A stretch of DNA of 33,325 nucleotides from Candidatus Zixiibacteriota bacterium (GTDB taxonomy: Bacteria > RBG-13-66-14 > B26-G2 > WVWN01). The notes under the pieces were generated by a model. It made no database searches. It was not told where the DNA came from and saw only the letters and a program-made list of their open reading frames with translations. The stretch lies in contig WVWN01000008.1 in assembly GCA_011773985.1 (NCBI GenBank), positions 1-33,325 on the forward strand, read 5' to 3'. Shown here piece by piece: positions 22,594-30,805 of the stretch; the stretch's first letter is position 1, and each line of letters begins with the position of its first letter. A program made the translations under genes and the position numbers.

Positions 22594-23769
22594 TTGGCCA
22601 CTACGCGCGACGAGCGAATGATGGCCGAGGCTCTGAGGCTCGGCCGATTGCGAAAAGGGCGGACCGCGCCCAATCCGGCCGTCGGCGCGTTGGTTACCTT
22701 GGGCGAAAAGATAATCGGGAGGGGCTTTCACGAACGGGCGGGCGCGCCCCACGCCGAGGTAACGGCCTTGGGGGAGGCGGGCGTTCGCGCGCGCGGGGGT
22801 ACTTTGTACGTAACTCTCGAGCCTTGCGTTGCTCGTGGACGGACGCCGGCGTGCGCGCCGTTCGTCGTTGCGTCTGGCGTAAAAAGAGTAGTAATCGGCA
22901 CCGTCGACCCCAATCCGGGCGTGGCGGGTAAAGGCGCCGCGGCCTTGCAGGAGGCCGGCCTCGACGTGGTCGCGGGCGTTCGCGAGCGCGAATGCAGGCA
23001 CCTGGTCGAGGACTTCGCGAAGTTCGTCGCGACTAAAACGCCCTGGGTGACGGCGAAGTTCGCGACGTCGCTCGACGGCAAAATCGCGACGCGTAGCGGC
23101 GACGCGACGTGGATCTCCGGACCGGCGGCGCGGCGTTACGCGCACCGTCTCAGGTGGGAGCATGGCGCCGTTGCGGTGGGCGCGGGGACGTTGCGGGCCG
23201 ACGACCCTCGTTTGACGGTCCGTCTGGCCGGCTATGACCAATCGGAGGGGCCGGTGCGTTTGATAATATCGTCCAGCGCCGTCGTCCCGCCCCGGGCGCG
23301 CGTTTTCGAGGGTGCGCCTAAGCCGCCGGTATGGGTAGCTTGCACCCGCCGCGCGAGGCCGCGAACCGTCGCGCGATTAACCCGGCGAGGCGCCGAAATT
23401 ATCATGTGTAAAGAAGAGGGGCGCCGCGTCTCGCTAGCCGACTTACTAAGCCGGTTGGCGGAGCGAAACGTGACGAGTCTGTTGGTAGAGGGAGGCGAGG
23501 AGCTGTTGGGTGGTTTTTTTGACCGCGGCCTTGTGGACCGGGTAGTGGCGGTTACCGCCCCCAAAATAATCGGCGGCAAGCGCGCCAAGTCCCCCGTCGG
23601 GGGTCGAGGCGTAGGCCGCTTGGACGATGCCCTCGTGTTGCGTGAAACTAAGCGTCGTTCTTTGGGGGATGACGTATTGCTCGAGGGATACTTAGCCGAC
23701 GTGGACGATTATTTCGCGAACGTGACGCGTGCGACCGAGCGTTTGAGAGAGGGATGCCGGGGCCGGTGA
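22594..23769 (+). CDS. ribD: RibD bifunctional riboflavin deaminase/reductase
   Basis: The N-terminal deaminase domain shows TAPNPAVGALV, the zinc ligands HAEV and PCVARGRTPAC. The C-terminal reductase domain (about 150-380) shows TAKFATSLDGKIATRSGDAT, WISGPAARRYAH, VGAGTLRADDPRLTVR and LLVEGGEELLGGFF. It converts the GTP-derived pyrimidine to 5-amino-6-ribitylamino-uracil phosphate. The start is TTG 22594; ATG 22618 would remove the first helix. It begins 16 nt after the PBP1A stop, and I see no FMN riboswitch. With ribE, ribBA and ribH following, it forms a full riboflavin set except for the phosphatase, which is usually a general enzyme. Confidence 0.95.
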   Translation: MATTRDERMMAEALRLGRLRKGRTAPNPAVGALVTLGEKIIGRGFHERAGAPHAEVTALGEAGVRARGGTLYVTLEPCVARGRTPACAPFVVASGVKRVVIGTVDPNPGVAGKGAAALQEAGLDVVAGVRERECRHLVEDFAKFVATKTPWVTAKFATSLDGKIATRSGDATWISGPAARRYAHRLRWEHGAVAVGAGTLRADDPRLTVRLAGYDQSEGPVRLIISSSAVVPPRARVFEGAPKPPVWVACTRRARPRTVARLTRRGAEIIMCKEEGRRVSLADLLSRLAERNVTSLLVEGGEELLGGFFDRGLVDRVVAVTAPKIIGGKRAKSPVGGRGVGRLDDALVLRETKRRSLGDDVLLEGYLADVDDYFANVTRATERLREGCRGR

Positions 23770-23783
23770 TTTAACGCCGCGAG

Positions 23784-24413
23784 ATGTTTACGGGTATGAT
23801 AACGGAAGTCGGCGAAGTGGCGCGTACCGCGGGCGGCGGCCGGATAAAGGTAAAGGCCCCGAAGACGGCCGGCGCGCTCGAAGTCGGCGGCAGCGTCGCG
23901 TTGGAGGGCGTTTGTTTGACGGCCGTCGACGTCGGCGAGGGCTATTTCGAAGCGGATATTTCGCGCGAGACGGCGGCGACGACGACGATAGGAAGCGCGA
24001 GGCCGGGGGACGCCGTCAATTTGGAACTGCCCACCGCGGTGGGCGCGCCGCTCGGCGGCCACCTCGTCCAGGGTCACGTCGACGGCTTCGGGACCGTTAA
24101 GGAACTTGCGCGTACCGGTGAAGGATACACGTTGCGCGTTGCGGTTCCGCCCGACCTAAGCCGTTACGTCGTCGAAAAAGGCTCCGTCGCCGTGGCCGGG
24201 ATAAGCTTGACCGCGGTTGACGTGGCCGACGACGGGTTCGGCGCGGCGATCATCCCGCACACGTACGAGCGCACGACGTTAAAGTACCGCCGCCCGGGCG
24301 ACAAGGTAAACGTCGAGGTCGATTTGATAGCCAAATACGTGGAGCGTTTCGTAGGCGGAAGGCGCGGCGGTTTGACGCGCGAGCGGCTGGCCGAGCTCGG
24401 TTACGGCGGTTAA
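23784..24413 (+). CDS. ribE: Riboflavin synthase alpha chain
   Basis: The 209-residue protein shows the two-fold lumazine-binding repeat: MFTGMITEVGEV ... VALEGVCLTAVDV, and HVDGFGTV ... VAVAGISLTAVDV. HLVQGHVDG and IIPHTYERTTL are the usual conserved segments. It dismutates two 6,7-dimethyl-8-ribityllumazine molecules to riboflavin. Each repeat carries a TAVDV motif. It starts 14 nt after ribD and lies 14 nt before ribBA, so it is part of one operon. Confidence 0.95.
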   Translation: MFTGMITEVGEVARTAGGGRIKVKAPKTAGALEVGGSVALEGVCLTAVDVGEGYFEADISRETAATTTIGSARPGDAVNLELPTAVGAPLGGHLVQGHVDGFGTVKELARTGEGYTLRVAVPPDLSRYVVEKGSVAVAGISLTAVDVADDGFGAAIIPHTYERTTLKYRRPGDKVNVEVDLIAKYVERFVGGRRGGLTRERLAELGYGG

Positions 24414-24427
24414 CGGGGCCGGTTTTT

Positions 24428-25693
24428 ATGACACAGAAGAAAGCCAGGCGAGGTAACGCGGGCCCGTTTCTAACGGTCGAGGAAGCGTTGGCGACTTTTC
24501 GCGGCGGCGGGTTGCTGATCTGCACGGACGATAGAGACCGCGAGAACGAGGGCGATTTTATCTGCGCGGCGGAGACGGTCACGCCGCGCGTGATCAACTT
24601 TATGGCGACGCACGGCCGGGGTTTGGTCTGTTCGCCCATGGCCGAGGAGAGGGCTAACGAGCTCGGCTTGCCGCCGATGACGTCCGAAAATACCGGCCTT
24701 ATGGGCACGCCGTTCACGGTCTCGGTCGACGCTATCGAAGGGACGACGACCGGCATTTCCGCGGCGGACCGCGCGAAGACTGTTAGGGTGCTGGCGGACG
24801 CGGCTACGAGGCCGCAGCATCTCGCCCGGCCCGGCCACGTCTTCCCGTTGCGCGCGAAGCCGGGAGGCGTCTTGGAGCGCGCCGGGCATACGGAGGCCGT
24901 CGTCGACTTGGCCCGCCTCGCGGGCCTGGCGCCCGTGGGGGTCTTGTGCGAGATAATGAACGAGGACGGCACGATGGCGCGGATGCCGGCGTTAATCGAG
25001 GTGGCCGGGCGTTACGATATCGGCATCGTAACCATCCACGACATAATCGAGTATCGGCGCCGCCACGAGAAGCTCGTTCGGAACATCCTTACCGCGCCGC
25101 TACCCACCGTCTACGGCGAGTTCGCGATGCACGTTTACGAATCGCTAACCACGCCGGATGAACACCACCTGGCGTTGGTGATGGGCGACGTCACCGGCAA
25201 GGAGAACGTCCTCGTCCGCGTCCACTCGCAATGCCTTACGGGCGACGTGTTCCATTCGCTCAGGTGTGACTGCGGCGACCAGGTCCAACGCGCGCTGGAG
25301 AAAATCGCCGCGGAGGGTGAGGGGGTACTGCTTTATATGAGGCAGGAGGGTCGCGGCATCGGCCTCCTGAATAAAATTAAAACCTACATATTGCAAGACG
25401 AGGGCGTCGATACGGTGGACGCCAACGTGTTGTTGGGTTTCGGTGCGGACGAGCGTCACTACGGCATCGGCGCCCAGATCCTGGCCGACCTCGGCCTTTC
25501 CACCATTCGCTTGATGACCAATAACCCGACGAAGATGGTGGGCCTCGAGGCGTACGGCCTTAAGATCGTGGAAAGGCTTCCCCTTCAGGCGAGGTCCCAT
25601 AAACTTAATTACGAATACCTCAAGGCCAAGAAGGAAAAGCTGGGCCACCTCCTCGAGCTCGACAAAGGGGGAGGCGAGGAGGGCGAGAGCTAA
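24428..25693 (+). CDS. ribBA: RibBA: DHBP synthase and GTP cyclohydrolase II
   Basis: The 421-residue fusion has an N-terminal 3,4-dihydroxy-2-butanone-4-phosphate synthase domain: DDRDRENEGDFI, THGRGLVCSPM and GHVFPLRAKPGGVLERAGHTEA, with catalytic acidic residues in the first motif. The C-terminal GTP cyclohydrolase II domain carries the zinc ligands C269, C280 and C282 in HSQCLTGDVFHSLRCDCGDQ, then MRQEGRGIGLLNK and the GTP-binding YGIGAQILADLG. Each half makes one of the two precursors of riboflavin. Both appear intact. It is the third rib gene of the cluster. Confidence 0.96.
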   Translation: MTQKKARRGNAGPFLTVEEALATFRGGGLLICTDDRDRENEGDFICAAETVTPRVINFMATHGRGLVCSPMAEERANELGLPPMTSENTGLMGTPFTVSVDAIEGTTTGISAADRAKTVRVLADAATRPQHLARPGHVFPLRAKPGGVLERAGHTEAVVDLARLAGLAPVGVLCEIMNEDGTMARMPALIEVAGRYDIGIVTIHDIIEYRRRHEKLVRNILTAPLPTVYGEFAMHVYESLTTPDEHHLALVMGDVTGKENVLVRVHSQCLTGDVFHSLRCDCGDQVQRALEKIAAEGEGVLLYMRQEGRGIGLLNKIKTYILQDEGVDTVDANVLLGFGADERHYGIGAQILADLGLSTIRLMTNNPTKMVGLEAYGLKIVERLPLQARSHKLNYEYLKAKKEKLGHLLELDKGGGEEGES

Positions 25694-25773
25694 GAGCGCT
25701 AGACGGTTGGATTGGCCGGCGTTCGGTCAAACGTTTTGGTTAAGCTATATAAATGTGCCCCGGAGGTTCGCGG

Positions 25774-26253
25774 ATGGCGGGAACGGTTGAAGGCATAATC
25801 TCGGGCCGGGGGCGAAAATTCGCGGTCGCCCTCAGCCGGATGAACGAGTTCGTGACGCGCCGCCTTCTGGAGGGCGCGGTCGACACGCTCAAGCGCCACG
25901 AGGTAGCCGAGGACGACATAACGGTGGTCTATTGCCCGGGGTCCTTCGAGCTGCCGCCGGTGGCTAAGCGCCTCGCGGCGCGCGGCGGCTATGACGCCGT
26001 TATCTGCCTCGGCGCCGTGATACGCGGCGACACGCCGCACTTCCAATACATCGCCGCGGAAGTGGCCAAGGGCGTGGCCGCGGTGGCGCTCGAGGCCGAC
26101 ATCCCGGTGATCTTCGGCGTTTTAACCACGGACACGCTCGAGCAGGCGGTTGAACGTGCGGGGTCGAAAGCCGGCAATAAAGGTCGGGAAACCGCGCTCG
26201 CCGCGCTCGAGATGGTGGACCTCTTCGCCAGGTTGGGGGCCAAGGGGAAGTAG
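25774..26253 (+). CDS. ribH: 6,7-dimethyl-8-ribityllumazine synthase
   Basis: The start is ATG 25774, preceded by GGAGG 7 nt upstream; an in-frame ATG at 25753 lies before that site and is unlikely to be used. The 159-residue protein shows the lumazine synthase order: [72 protein letters not shown] and [13 protein letters not shown]. It condenses the RibBA and RibD products, and the family forms 60-mer or pentameric assemblies. nusB follows immediately, a pairing common in bacteria. Confidence 0.95.
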   Translation: MAGTVEGIISGRGRKFAVALSRMNEFVTRRLLEGAVDTLKRHEVAEDDITVVYCPGSFELPPVAKRLAARGGYDAVICLGAVIRGDTPHFQYIAAEVAKGVAAVALEADIPVIFGVLTTDTLEQAVERAGSKAGNKGRETALAALEMVDLFARLGAKGK

Positions 26254-26254
26254 T

Positions 26255-26674
26255 TTGGGTAAGCGTCGCATGGCGCGCGAGCTGGGTTTGAAGCTGCTCT
26301 ACCAGCTCGAGCTCGTCCGGCCGGAAGGCCACGAAGCGACGATGCGGACGTTCTGGGAAGACCACCCCGCGGACACCGATGTCGAGCTTTTCGCGGCGGT
26401 TTTGGTAAAGACCGTGCTCGAGCACCAACCGGACATAGACCGGATAATTAAAGAGTCGGTAGACAATTGGGAGCTGCACCGCATCGCCCGCATCGAGCGC
26501 AACCTGCTTAGGTTGGCTACGGCCGAGATGTTGTATTTGGAGGACGTGCCGCCGAAAGCCTCTATGAACGAGGCTATCGAAATCGCCAAGATGTACGGCT
26601 CGACGAAGCGGTCGTTCCAATTTATCAACGGCGTCCTGAACAACGTTTACCGAAGCTACGTGATCAAAGAGTGA
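26255..26674 (+). CDS. nusB: Transcription antitermination factor NusB
   Basis: The 139-residue protein begins (TTG 26255) MGKRRMARELGLKLLYQLE, matching the usual 'RR.ARE.AL..LY' start, with AAGGGG just upstream. ATG 26270 is a shorter option. NWELHRIARIERNLLRLATAEMLY and PPKASMNEAIEIAKMYGSTKRSFQFINGVLNNV are the classical NusB motifs. NusB with S10 binds boxA RNA in rRNA operon antitermination. The start overlaps the end of ribH almost completely (1-nt gap), indicating translational coupling. Confidence 0.93.
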   Translation: MGKRRMARELGLKLLYQLELVRPEGHEATMRTFWEDHPADTDVELFAAVLVKTVLEHQPDIDRIIKESVDNWELHRIARIERNLLRLATAEMLYLEDVPPKASMNEAIEIAKMYGSTKRSFQFINGVLNNVYRSYVIKE

Positions 26675-26707
26675 ACCGTAGTTTTACGGACGGGGGTTAG
26701 CGCCGTT

Positions 26708-27496
26708 TTGAAGGTAGCTATCTACTCGGACGTTCACGGAAACCTGGAGGCGTACCGCGCCTCCGTTTTGGATATTGCGCGCCGCCCCGACGTCGGCGCG
26801 TTGTGGTGCTTGGGCGACGTCGTCGGTTACGGCGCGGATCCGGAACGTTGCCTCGAAATTACTGCGGCCCTCGCCGGGGCGGCGCCGGCGGAGCTCGACG
26901 GTGAACTGGCGGACGCGGCCGGCGGTTTGGCGGGGAAGCTCCGTTACGTCGTGCTCGGCAACCACGACGCCGCGGCCTTGGGCGACCAGATAATTAATTA
27001 CTTCAACGACGCCGCGCGCGCCGCGGCAATTTGGACCGCGGAGGAGCTCTCGCCCCAGGCTTGCCTCCTGCTCCAAAACTTCCCGCTCACCGCGACCGAG
27101 GGCGACGCGTTGCTCGTTCATTCCACGCCGGTGAGGCCGCAGGAGTTCAACTACGTAACCACCGTCGCCGACGCGGAAGAGGCGTTCGCCGCGACCGACG
27201 CCAACGTCGTCTTTTTCGGCCACACGCACCAGGGCGGTGTCGTCGCCGAGGGCGACGGTAATCCTAGGGCGGTTCCCGCGAGCGAGTTTGGCGCCCGCGA
27301 CCGGTACCTGGTGAACGTGGGTAGCGTCGGCCAACCGAGGGACGGCGACCCGCGCGCCTGTTACGTCTTATACGATGCCGCGCGGGGTCGGCTAGAGTTC
27401 GTGCGCGTCGCGTACGACGTGGAGGCGGCGGCCGCGAAGATCAGAGAGGTCGGCTTGCCGCGCGTCCTTGCGGACCGTCTTTACTACGGACGGTGA
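26708..27496 (+). CDS. Metallophosphoesterase (YfcE-like)
   Basis: The 262-residue protein has the full calcineurin-type metal-ligand series: SDVHGN (D8, H10), CLGDVVGYGADP, LGNHD, LLVHSTP and FFGHTHQGG, then YLVNVGSVGQPRDGDPRACYVLYD. The YfcE-like class includes phosphodiesterases and phosphatases of varied substrate, so no specific reaction can be assigned. The start is TTG, 33 nt after nusB. It lies in the same orientation as rib/nusB and rsmD. Confidence 0.9.
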   Translation: MKVAIYSDVHGNLEAYRASVLDIARRPDVGALWCLGDVVGYGADPERCLEITAALAGAAPAELDGELADAAGGLAGKLRYVVLGNHDAAALGDQIINYFNDAARAAAIWTAEELSPQACLLLQNFPLTATEGDALLVHSTPVRPQEFNYVTTVADAEEAFAATDANVVFFGHTHQGGVVAEGDGNPRAVPASEFGARDRYLVNVGSVGQPRDGDPRACYVLYDAARGRLEFVRVAYDVEAAAAKIREVGLPRVLADRLYYGR

Positions 27497-27502
27497 TTCT
27501 GC

Positions 27503-28087
27503 GTGTCGCTTCGGATAGGCGGCGGCTTCCTCAAAGGAAGGGTCCTCAAGGGCCCGCGTAGTAAAAGTTACCGGCCGCTTACCGGCCGCCTTAAACGGTC
27601 CCTGTTCGATTACCTGGGCGATACGATACGGGGGGCCGCGGTACTCGATTTCTTCGCGGGCGTGGGGGTTTTCGGCGTCGAGGCGCTGAGCCGCGGCGCC
27701 GCGCGCGTTACCTTCGTCGAGAAAGACGCCGCGCTGGTGGATTTCTTGGAGGACAACTTGCGCTCGCTCGGCCTCGTCGACGTGGCGCGCGTCAGCTGTG
27801 AGGACGTATTCTATTATCTCAACGTGACGCGCCCGCGTGCGCCGTACGACGTCGTCTTTTTGGACCCGCCGTACGGCCGCGGCCTGGCCTTCAGGACGAT
27901 AGAAGAACTTGCGAGGTGGCCCGGGTTCGGCGAGCGCACGCTCGGCGTCGCGAAGACGTTCAAGAAGGAGCGGTTCGCGGGGCCGCCGCCGTTGGCTTTG
28001 CTCGAGACGCGGCAGCTCGGCGACGATAATTTGTTCTTCTTCCACAAGGAGCTTTCGGCGAGCACGGTCCGCGCCGCCCAGGGATAG
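27503..28087 (+). CDS. rsmD: RsmD-type 16S rRNA guanine-N2 methyltransferase
   Basis: The 194-residue protein starts MSLRIGGGFLKGRVLKGP and shows YRPLTGRLKRSLFDYLG, the SAM-binding LDFFAGVGVFGVEALSRGA, the acidic VEKDAALVDFL and the catalytic DPPY at 121-124. These match RsmD, which methylates G966 of 16S rRNA. The start is GTG, 6 nt after the phosphoesterase stop. Length fits the family (about 190). Confidence 0.93.
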   Translation: MSLRIGGGFLKGRVLKGPRSKSYRPLTGRLKRSLFDYLGDTIRGAAVLDFFAGVGVFGVEALSRGAARVTFVEKDAALVDFLEDNLRSLGLVDVARVSCEDVFYYLNVTRPRAPYDVVFLDPPYGRGLAFRTIEELARWPGFGERTLGVAKTFKKERFAGPPPLALLETRQLGDDNLFFFHKELSASTVRAAQG

Positions 28088-28216
28088 CGTAGGAAAGGCC
28101 GACCTCGCTTGGGCCGTCGACGCCATCCGAAAGGTGGACCTTTAGAGTCATATTCGAGCCGCGAAACGTCCGGGACATCGGGGGGTTGTCGTCATTGACC
28201 CGCCGGTATTTTTTTC

Positions 28217-28252
28217 TTGAAATTATTTGGTTATTTGGTTATAATACCAAAT
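28217..28252 (+). promoter_or_regulatory. Promoter and ArsR-type operator of the arsenic operon
   Basis: TTGAAA (28217-28222), a 17-nt spacer and TATAAT (28240-28245) form a strong promoter. The -10 is flanked exactly by the inverted repeat ATTTGGT (28233-28239) and ACCAAAT (28246-28252), and a third copy ATTTGGT lies at 28225-28231. A repressor bound here would cover the -10. The site precedes the arsR gene, so autoregulation is likely. Confidence 0.85.
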
Positions 28253-28271
28253 AGCCTATATTGGAGGATTT

Positions 28272-28592
28272 ATGGACCCGAAGACGCAAGGCCGTTTCGA
28301 CGCGTTGGCCGCGGTCATAAAGGCGATGGCACACCCGACGCGCCTCTTCGTCGTCGACGAACTTTCGCGGGGCGAGCGGTGCGTTTACGAATTGACCGAA
28401 CTGATCGGCGCCGACATCTCTACGGTCTCGAAGCACCTGGCCGTTTTGAAGGGGTGCGGCATTGTCGAAGCGCAAAGGCGCGGGTCGCGTATTTACTACC
28501 GTTTGAAGATGCCCTGCGTTTTGAGCTTCTTCGGTTGTGTTGAGACGGTCATAAAGTCGGACGCGGAAGAGCGGCTCGGTTACGTTGAATGA
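28272..28592 (+). CDS. arsR: ArsR/SmtB-family repressor
   Basis: The 106-residue winged-helix protein starts with GGAGG upstream. ALAAVIKAMAHPTRLFVVDEL, CVYELTELIGADISTVSKHLAVLKGCGIV and RRGSRIYYRL are the ArsR-type fold. Cysteines are C37 (ERCVYEL), C62, C82 and C89 (PCVLSFFGC). A three-sulphur As(III) site made of C37 with C82 and C89 is an inference; it is not the classical ELCVCDLC pair. It heads the operon that includes the permease, thioredoxin, ArsF and ArsG genes, so it is probably the inducer-sensing repressor. Confidence 0.9.
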   Translation: MDPKTQGRFDALAAVIKAMAHPTRLFVVDELSRGERCVYELTELIGADISTVSKHLAVLKGCGIVEAQRRGSRIYYRLKMPCVLSFFGCVETVIKSDAEERLGYVE

Positions 28593-28669
28593 TCGGGCGC
28601 GGCCCTTTACCGGACGGCGAGCCGCTCTCGCGTAACGCTGGCTCGAGCACGGGAAGGAACGTTTAGGAA

Positions 28670-29971
28670 ATGGATTGGAAGAAAGAGTGGAAGGTGCTGG
28701 CGGCCATCGTCGCAGTCTTCCTCGCCTGTTTTTACTTGCCGGTCGGGACGGCGCGTTTCGACCGATCCATATTCGAGGCGCTGGCGCTCGTCAAGTGGTA
28801 CGCGCGCGAGCACGTACTGACGTGCCTCGTCCCGGCGTTCTTCATCGCCGGCGGCATCTCGGTCTTCGTAAGCCAGGCCTCGGTGATGAAGTATCTGGGC
28901 GCCCGGGCCAACAAAGTCTTGGCGTACGGCGTCGCCTCCGTCTCGGGCTCGATCCTGGCGGTATGTTCCTGTACGGTCCTCCCTCTTTTCGCCGGTATTT
29001 ACAAGATGGGCGCGGGTTTGGGGCCGGCGACGACGTTCCTCTACGCGGGCCCCGCGATCAACGTCCTCGCGATCGTTTTGACGGCGCGGGTGTTGGGGCT
29101 CGAGCTCGGCGTGGCGCGCGCGGTGGGAGCGATCGTCTTCGGCGTCGTCATCGGTTTGGCGATGCACTTCATATTCCGCAAGGGGGAGGTCGCCAAAGCG
29201 GAGGCGCAGGCGGCGATGCCCGAGGCGGAGGCGGCGAGGCCGCTGTGGCAGAACGTGTTATATTTCGCGTCGATGGTCGGGATTCTCGTGTTCGCGAACT
29301 GGGGCAAGCCGGCGTCTCAAACGGGGGTATGGTTCGCGATTTATACGTTAAAGTGGTTCTTGACGAGCTTGTCTGCGGCGGCGCTCGGCGTAATCCTCGT
29401 TCTTTGGTTCGGCGTGAAGTGGTGGAAGCTGCTTCTGGTCGCCGCGCCGACTGCGGCACTTGCTTCTTTGCTGCCCCGGTATCCGGCTATCGCTTTCACC
29501 GTCGCCGTCGTCGGCGCATCGGCCGTGGCGGCTACGGATAAGGGGGAAGCGGGCGAGTGGTTCGGAGCCACTTGGTCCTTTGCGAAGCAGATATTGCCGC
29601 TGTTGCTCTTGGGCGTACTCATCGCGGGCGCGCTGTTGGGGCGACCGGGTGAGGAGGGCTTAATACCGTCGTCGTGGGTGAGCGCGGCCGTCGGCGGCAA
29701 TTCGCTCCGGGCCAACTTTTTCGCCTCCATAGCGGGCGCCTTCATGTACTTCGCGACGCTGACTGAGGTTCCCATCGTCGAGGGCCTGATCGGCAGCGGC
29801 ATGGGCAAAGGGCCGGCGCTGGCGCTCTTACTCGCCGGGCCGGCGATGTCGCTGCCGAGCTTGCTCGTCATACGGAGCGTTATGGGCAACAAGAAGACGC
29901 TGGCATTTATTCTACTTGTAGTTATAATGGCCACTATTACGGGTATGGCCTTCGGGACCTTGTTCCGATAG
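28670..29971 (+). CDS. ArsP/SO_0444-type permease (COG0701)
   Basis: The 433-residue polytopic protein has about eight to ten transmembrane helices. The region SGSILAVCSCTVLPLFAGIYKMGAGLGPATTFLYAGPAINVLAI is the signature of this permease family, with a repeated half near the end (GKGPALALLLAGPAMSLPSLLVI). Members include the organoarsenical exporter ArsP and putative Cu/Zn exporters. The cysteines in VCSC would suit soft metal or trivalent arsenical binding. Its place between arsR and a thioredoxin/ArsF/ArsG set argues for arsenical export, though the substrate is not proven. The next gene starts 10 nt later with GGAGG between. Confidence 0.85.
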   Translation: MDWKKEWKVLAAIVAVFLACFYLPVGTARFDRSIFEALALVKWYAREHVLTCLVPAFFIAGGISVFVSQASVMKYLGARANKVLAYGVASVSGSILAVCSCTVLPLFAGIYKMGAGLGPATTFLYAGPAINVLAIVLTARVLGLELGVARAVGAIVFGVVIGLAMHFIFRKGEVAKAEAQAAMPEAEAARPLWQNVLYFASMVGILVFANWGKPASQTGVWFAIYTLKWFLTSLSAAALGVILVLWFGVKWWKLLLVAAPTAALASLLPRYPAIAFTVAVVGASAVAATDKGEAGEWFGATWSFAKQILPLLLLGVLIAGALLGRPGEEGLIPSSWVSAAVGGNSLRANFFASIAGAFMYFATLTEVPIVEGLIGSGMGKGPALALLLAGPAMSLPSLLVIRSVMGNKKTLAFILLVVIMATITGMAFGTLFR

Positions 29972-29981
29972 GAGGTTAGCG

Positions 29982-30218
29982 TTGAAGCGGATACAGGTTT
30001 TGGGGCCCGGATGCCCCAAATGCAGGAAGTTGGCGGCGAACGCCGAGGCCGCGGCTCGAGAGCTCGGCCTGGAGTGCGAGGTCGAGAAAATTACGGACAT
30101 CGAGGCCATTATGTCGTTCAACGTCATGATGACGCCCGCGCTGGCGGTCGACGGGGAAGTAAAGGTTGCGGGCAAGGTACCGTCCAAGGACGAGATTAAG
30201 GAGATCCTGTCTAAATGA
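29982..30218 (+). CDS. Small thioredoxin-like protein (ArsE-like, MTH895-type)
   Basis: The 78-residue protein has one redox motif, C11-P-K-C14 in LGPGCPKCRKL, then a cis-proline element MMTPALAV. It fits the thioredoxin_3/MTH895-type glutaredoxin-like family. There is no signal peptide, so it is cytosolic. In comparable operons it lies next to ArsF and ArsG; the ArsE role is assigned by position. The start is TTG with GGAGG. The stop TGA overlaps the ATG of the selenoprotein gene (ATGA), suggesting translational coupling. Confidence 0.85.
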   Translation: MKRIQVLGPGCPKCRKLAANAEAAARELGLECEVEKITDIEAIMSFNVMMTPALAVDGEVKVAGKVPSKDEIKEILSK

Positions 30219-30805
30219 AACCGAAGACGATAATGACCGTCGTAATCCTGGCCTTCGTCGCCGTGGCCGTCGCGTACTTAGTCGTGAAAGAAGTGCGCCA
30301 GGCGAAAGTACCCGAGGTGGTGCGGGAAGGCGTTTCGGAGCCCGCTCCCGTCGCGACCGGCGAGCAAGAATTGGAAGCTGGCGGAACCGAAACGGCAGCC
30401 GCGCCGGCGACGCCCGCCGCCTCGGGCGACGTTGCGTCGGACGAGGGGACAATGCCGTCCGCCCCCGGCCGCAAGGTCGTCGTTACTTATTTTTATACGT
30501 CGAGGCGTTGAACATCTTGCTTGAAGATCGAGAGTTTCTCGAGAGAAGCGGTCGAAGCCGGGTTTGGCAAAGAGTTAAAGGATGGTGACGTGGTCTGGCG
30601 CCTCGTCAACGTCGACGAACCCGCGAACAAGCATTATATAGACGACTATCAGTTGTACGCCAAGTCGGTTATCGTCTCGGACGTCCGCGACGGCGAGGAG
30701 GTCCGCTGGAAGAACCTCATGAAAGTGTGGCAGTTGACGGGCGATAAGGAACTTTTTATTAAGTATATCCAAGACGAGGTCCGGGCGTATTTTAACGGTG
30801 AGTAA
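30215..30805 (+). CDS. arsF: ArsF-family selenoprotein (Sec-x-x-Cys), in-frame TGA read as Sec
   Basis: I annotate one 196-residue protein across the in-frame TGA at 30509-30511 (codon 99). The N-terminus is a signal anchor (TIMTVVILAFVAVAVAYLVV) and an A/E/P-rich linker to about residue 86. A thioredoxin-like domain follows: VVVTYFYTSRR-U99-TSC102-LKIESFSREAVEAGF, then VVWRLVNVDEPANKHYIDDYQLYAKSV. ArsF-family proteins have a 'YYFH..xRCxTCxxIE' motif there, so U99 sits on the first Cys. The frame continues with family-like sequence for 97 codons. A downstream start (TTG 30521) has no ribosome-binding site and would lose the motif. A SECIS-like hairpin at 30528-30542 and tRNA-Sec at 16904 support decoding. 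Probable role: extracytoplasmic selenol oxidoreductase in arsenical detoxification. Confidence 0.85.
30528..30542 (+). promoter_or_regulatory. Bacterial SECIS-like hairpin in the arsF coding region
   Basis: TCGAGA (30528-30533) and TCTCGA (30537-30542) form a perfect 6-bp stem with the loop GTT. The loop begins 22 nt after the TGA and starts with G. This meets the usual bacterial SECIS criteria of a loop 16-37 nt downstream with an early G. Confidence 0.7.

Noticed and set aside
22560-22620. FMN riboswitch in front of the riboflavin genes
   Set aside because: Only 16 nt separate the PBP1A stop from ribD, and no RFN-type conserved stems are visible upstream.
30521-30805. Separate gene starting MKIESFSREAV
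   Set aside because: It would start at TTG without a ribosome-binding site, would lack the Cys/Sec motif just upstream, and is in frame with the ORF before it. I treat it as the second part of the arsF selenoprotein.
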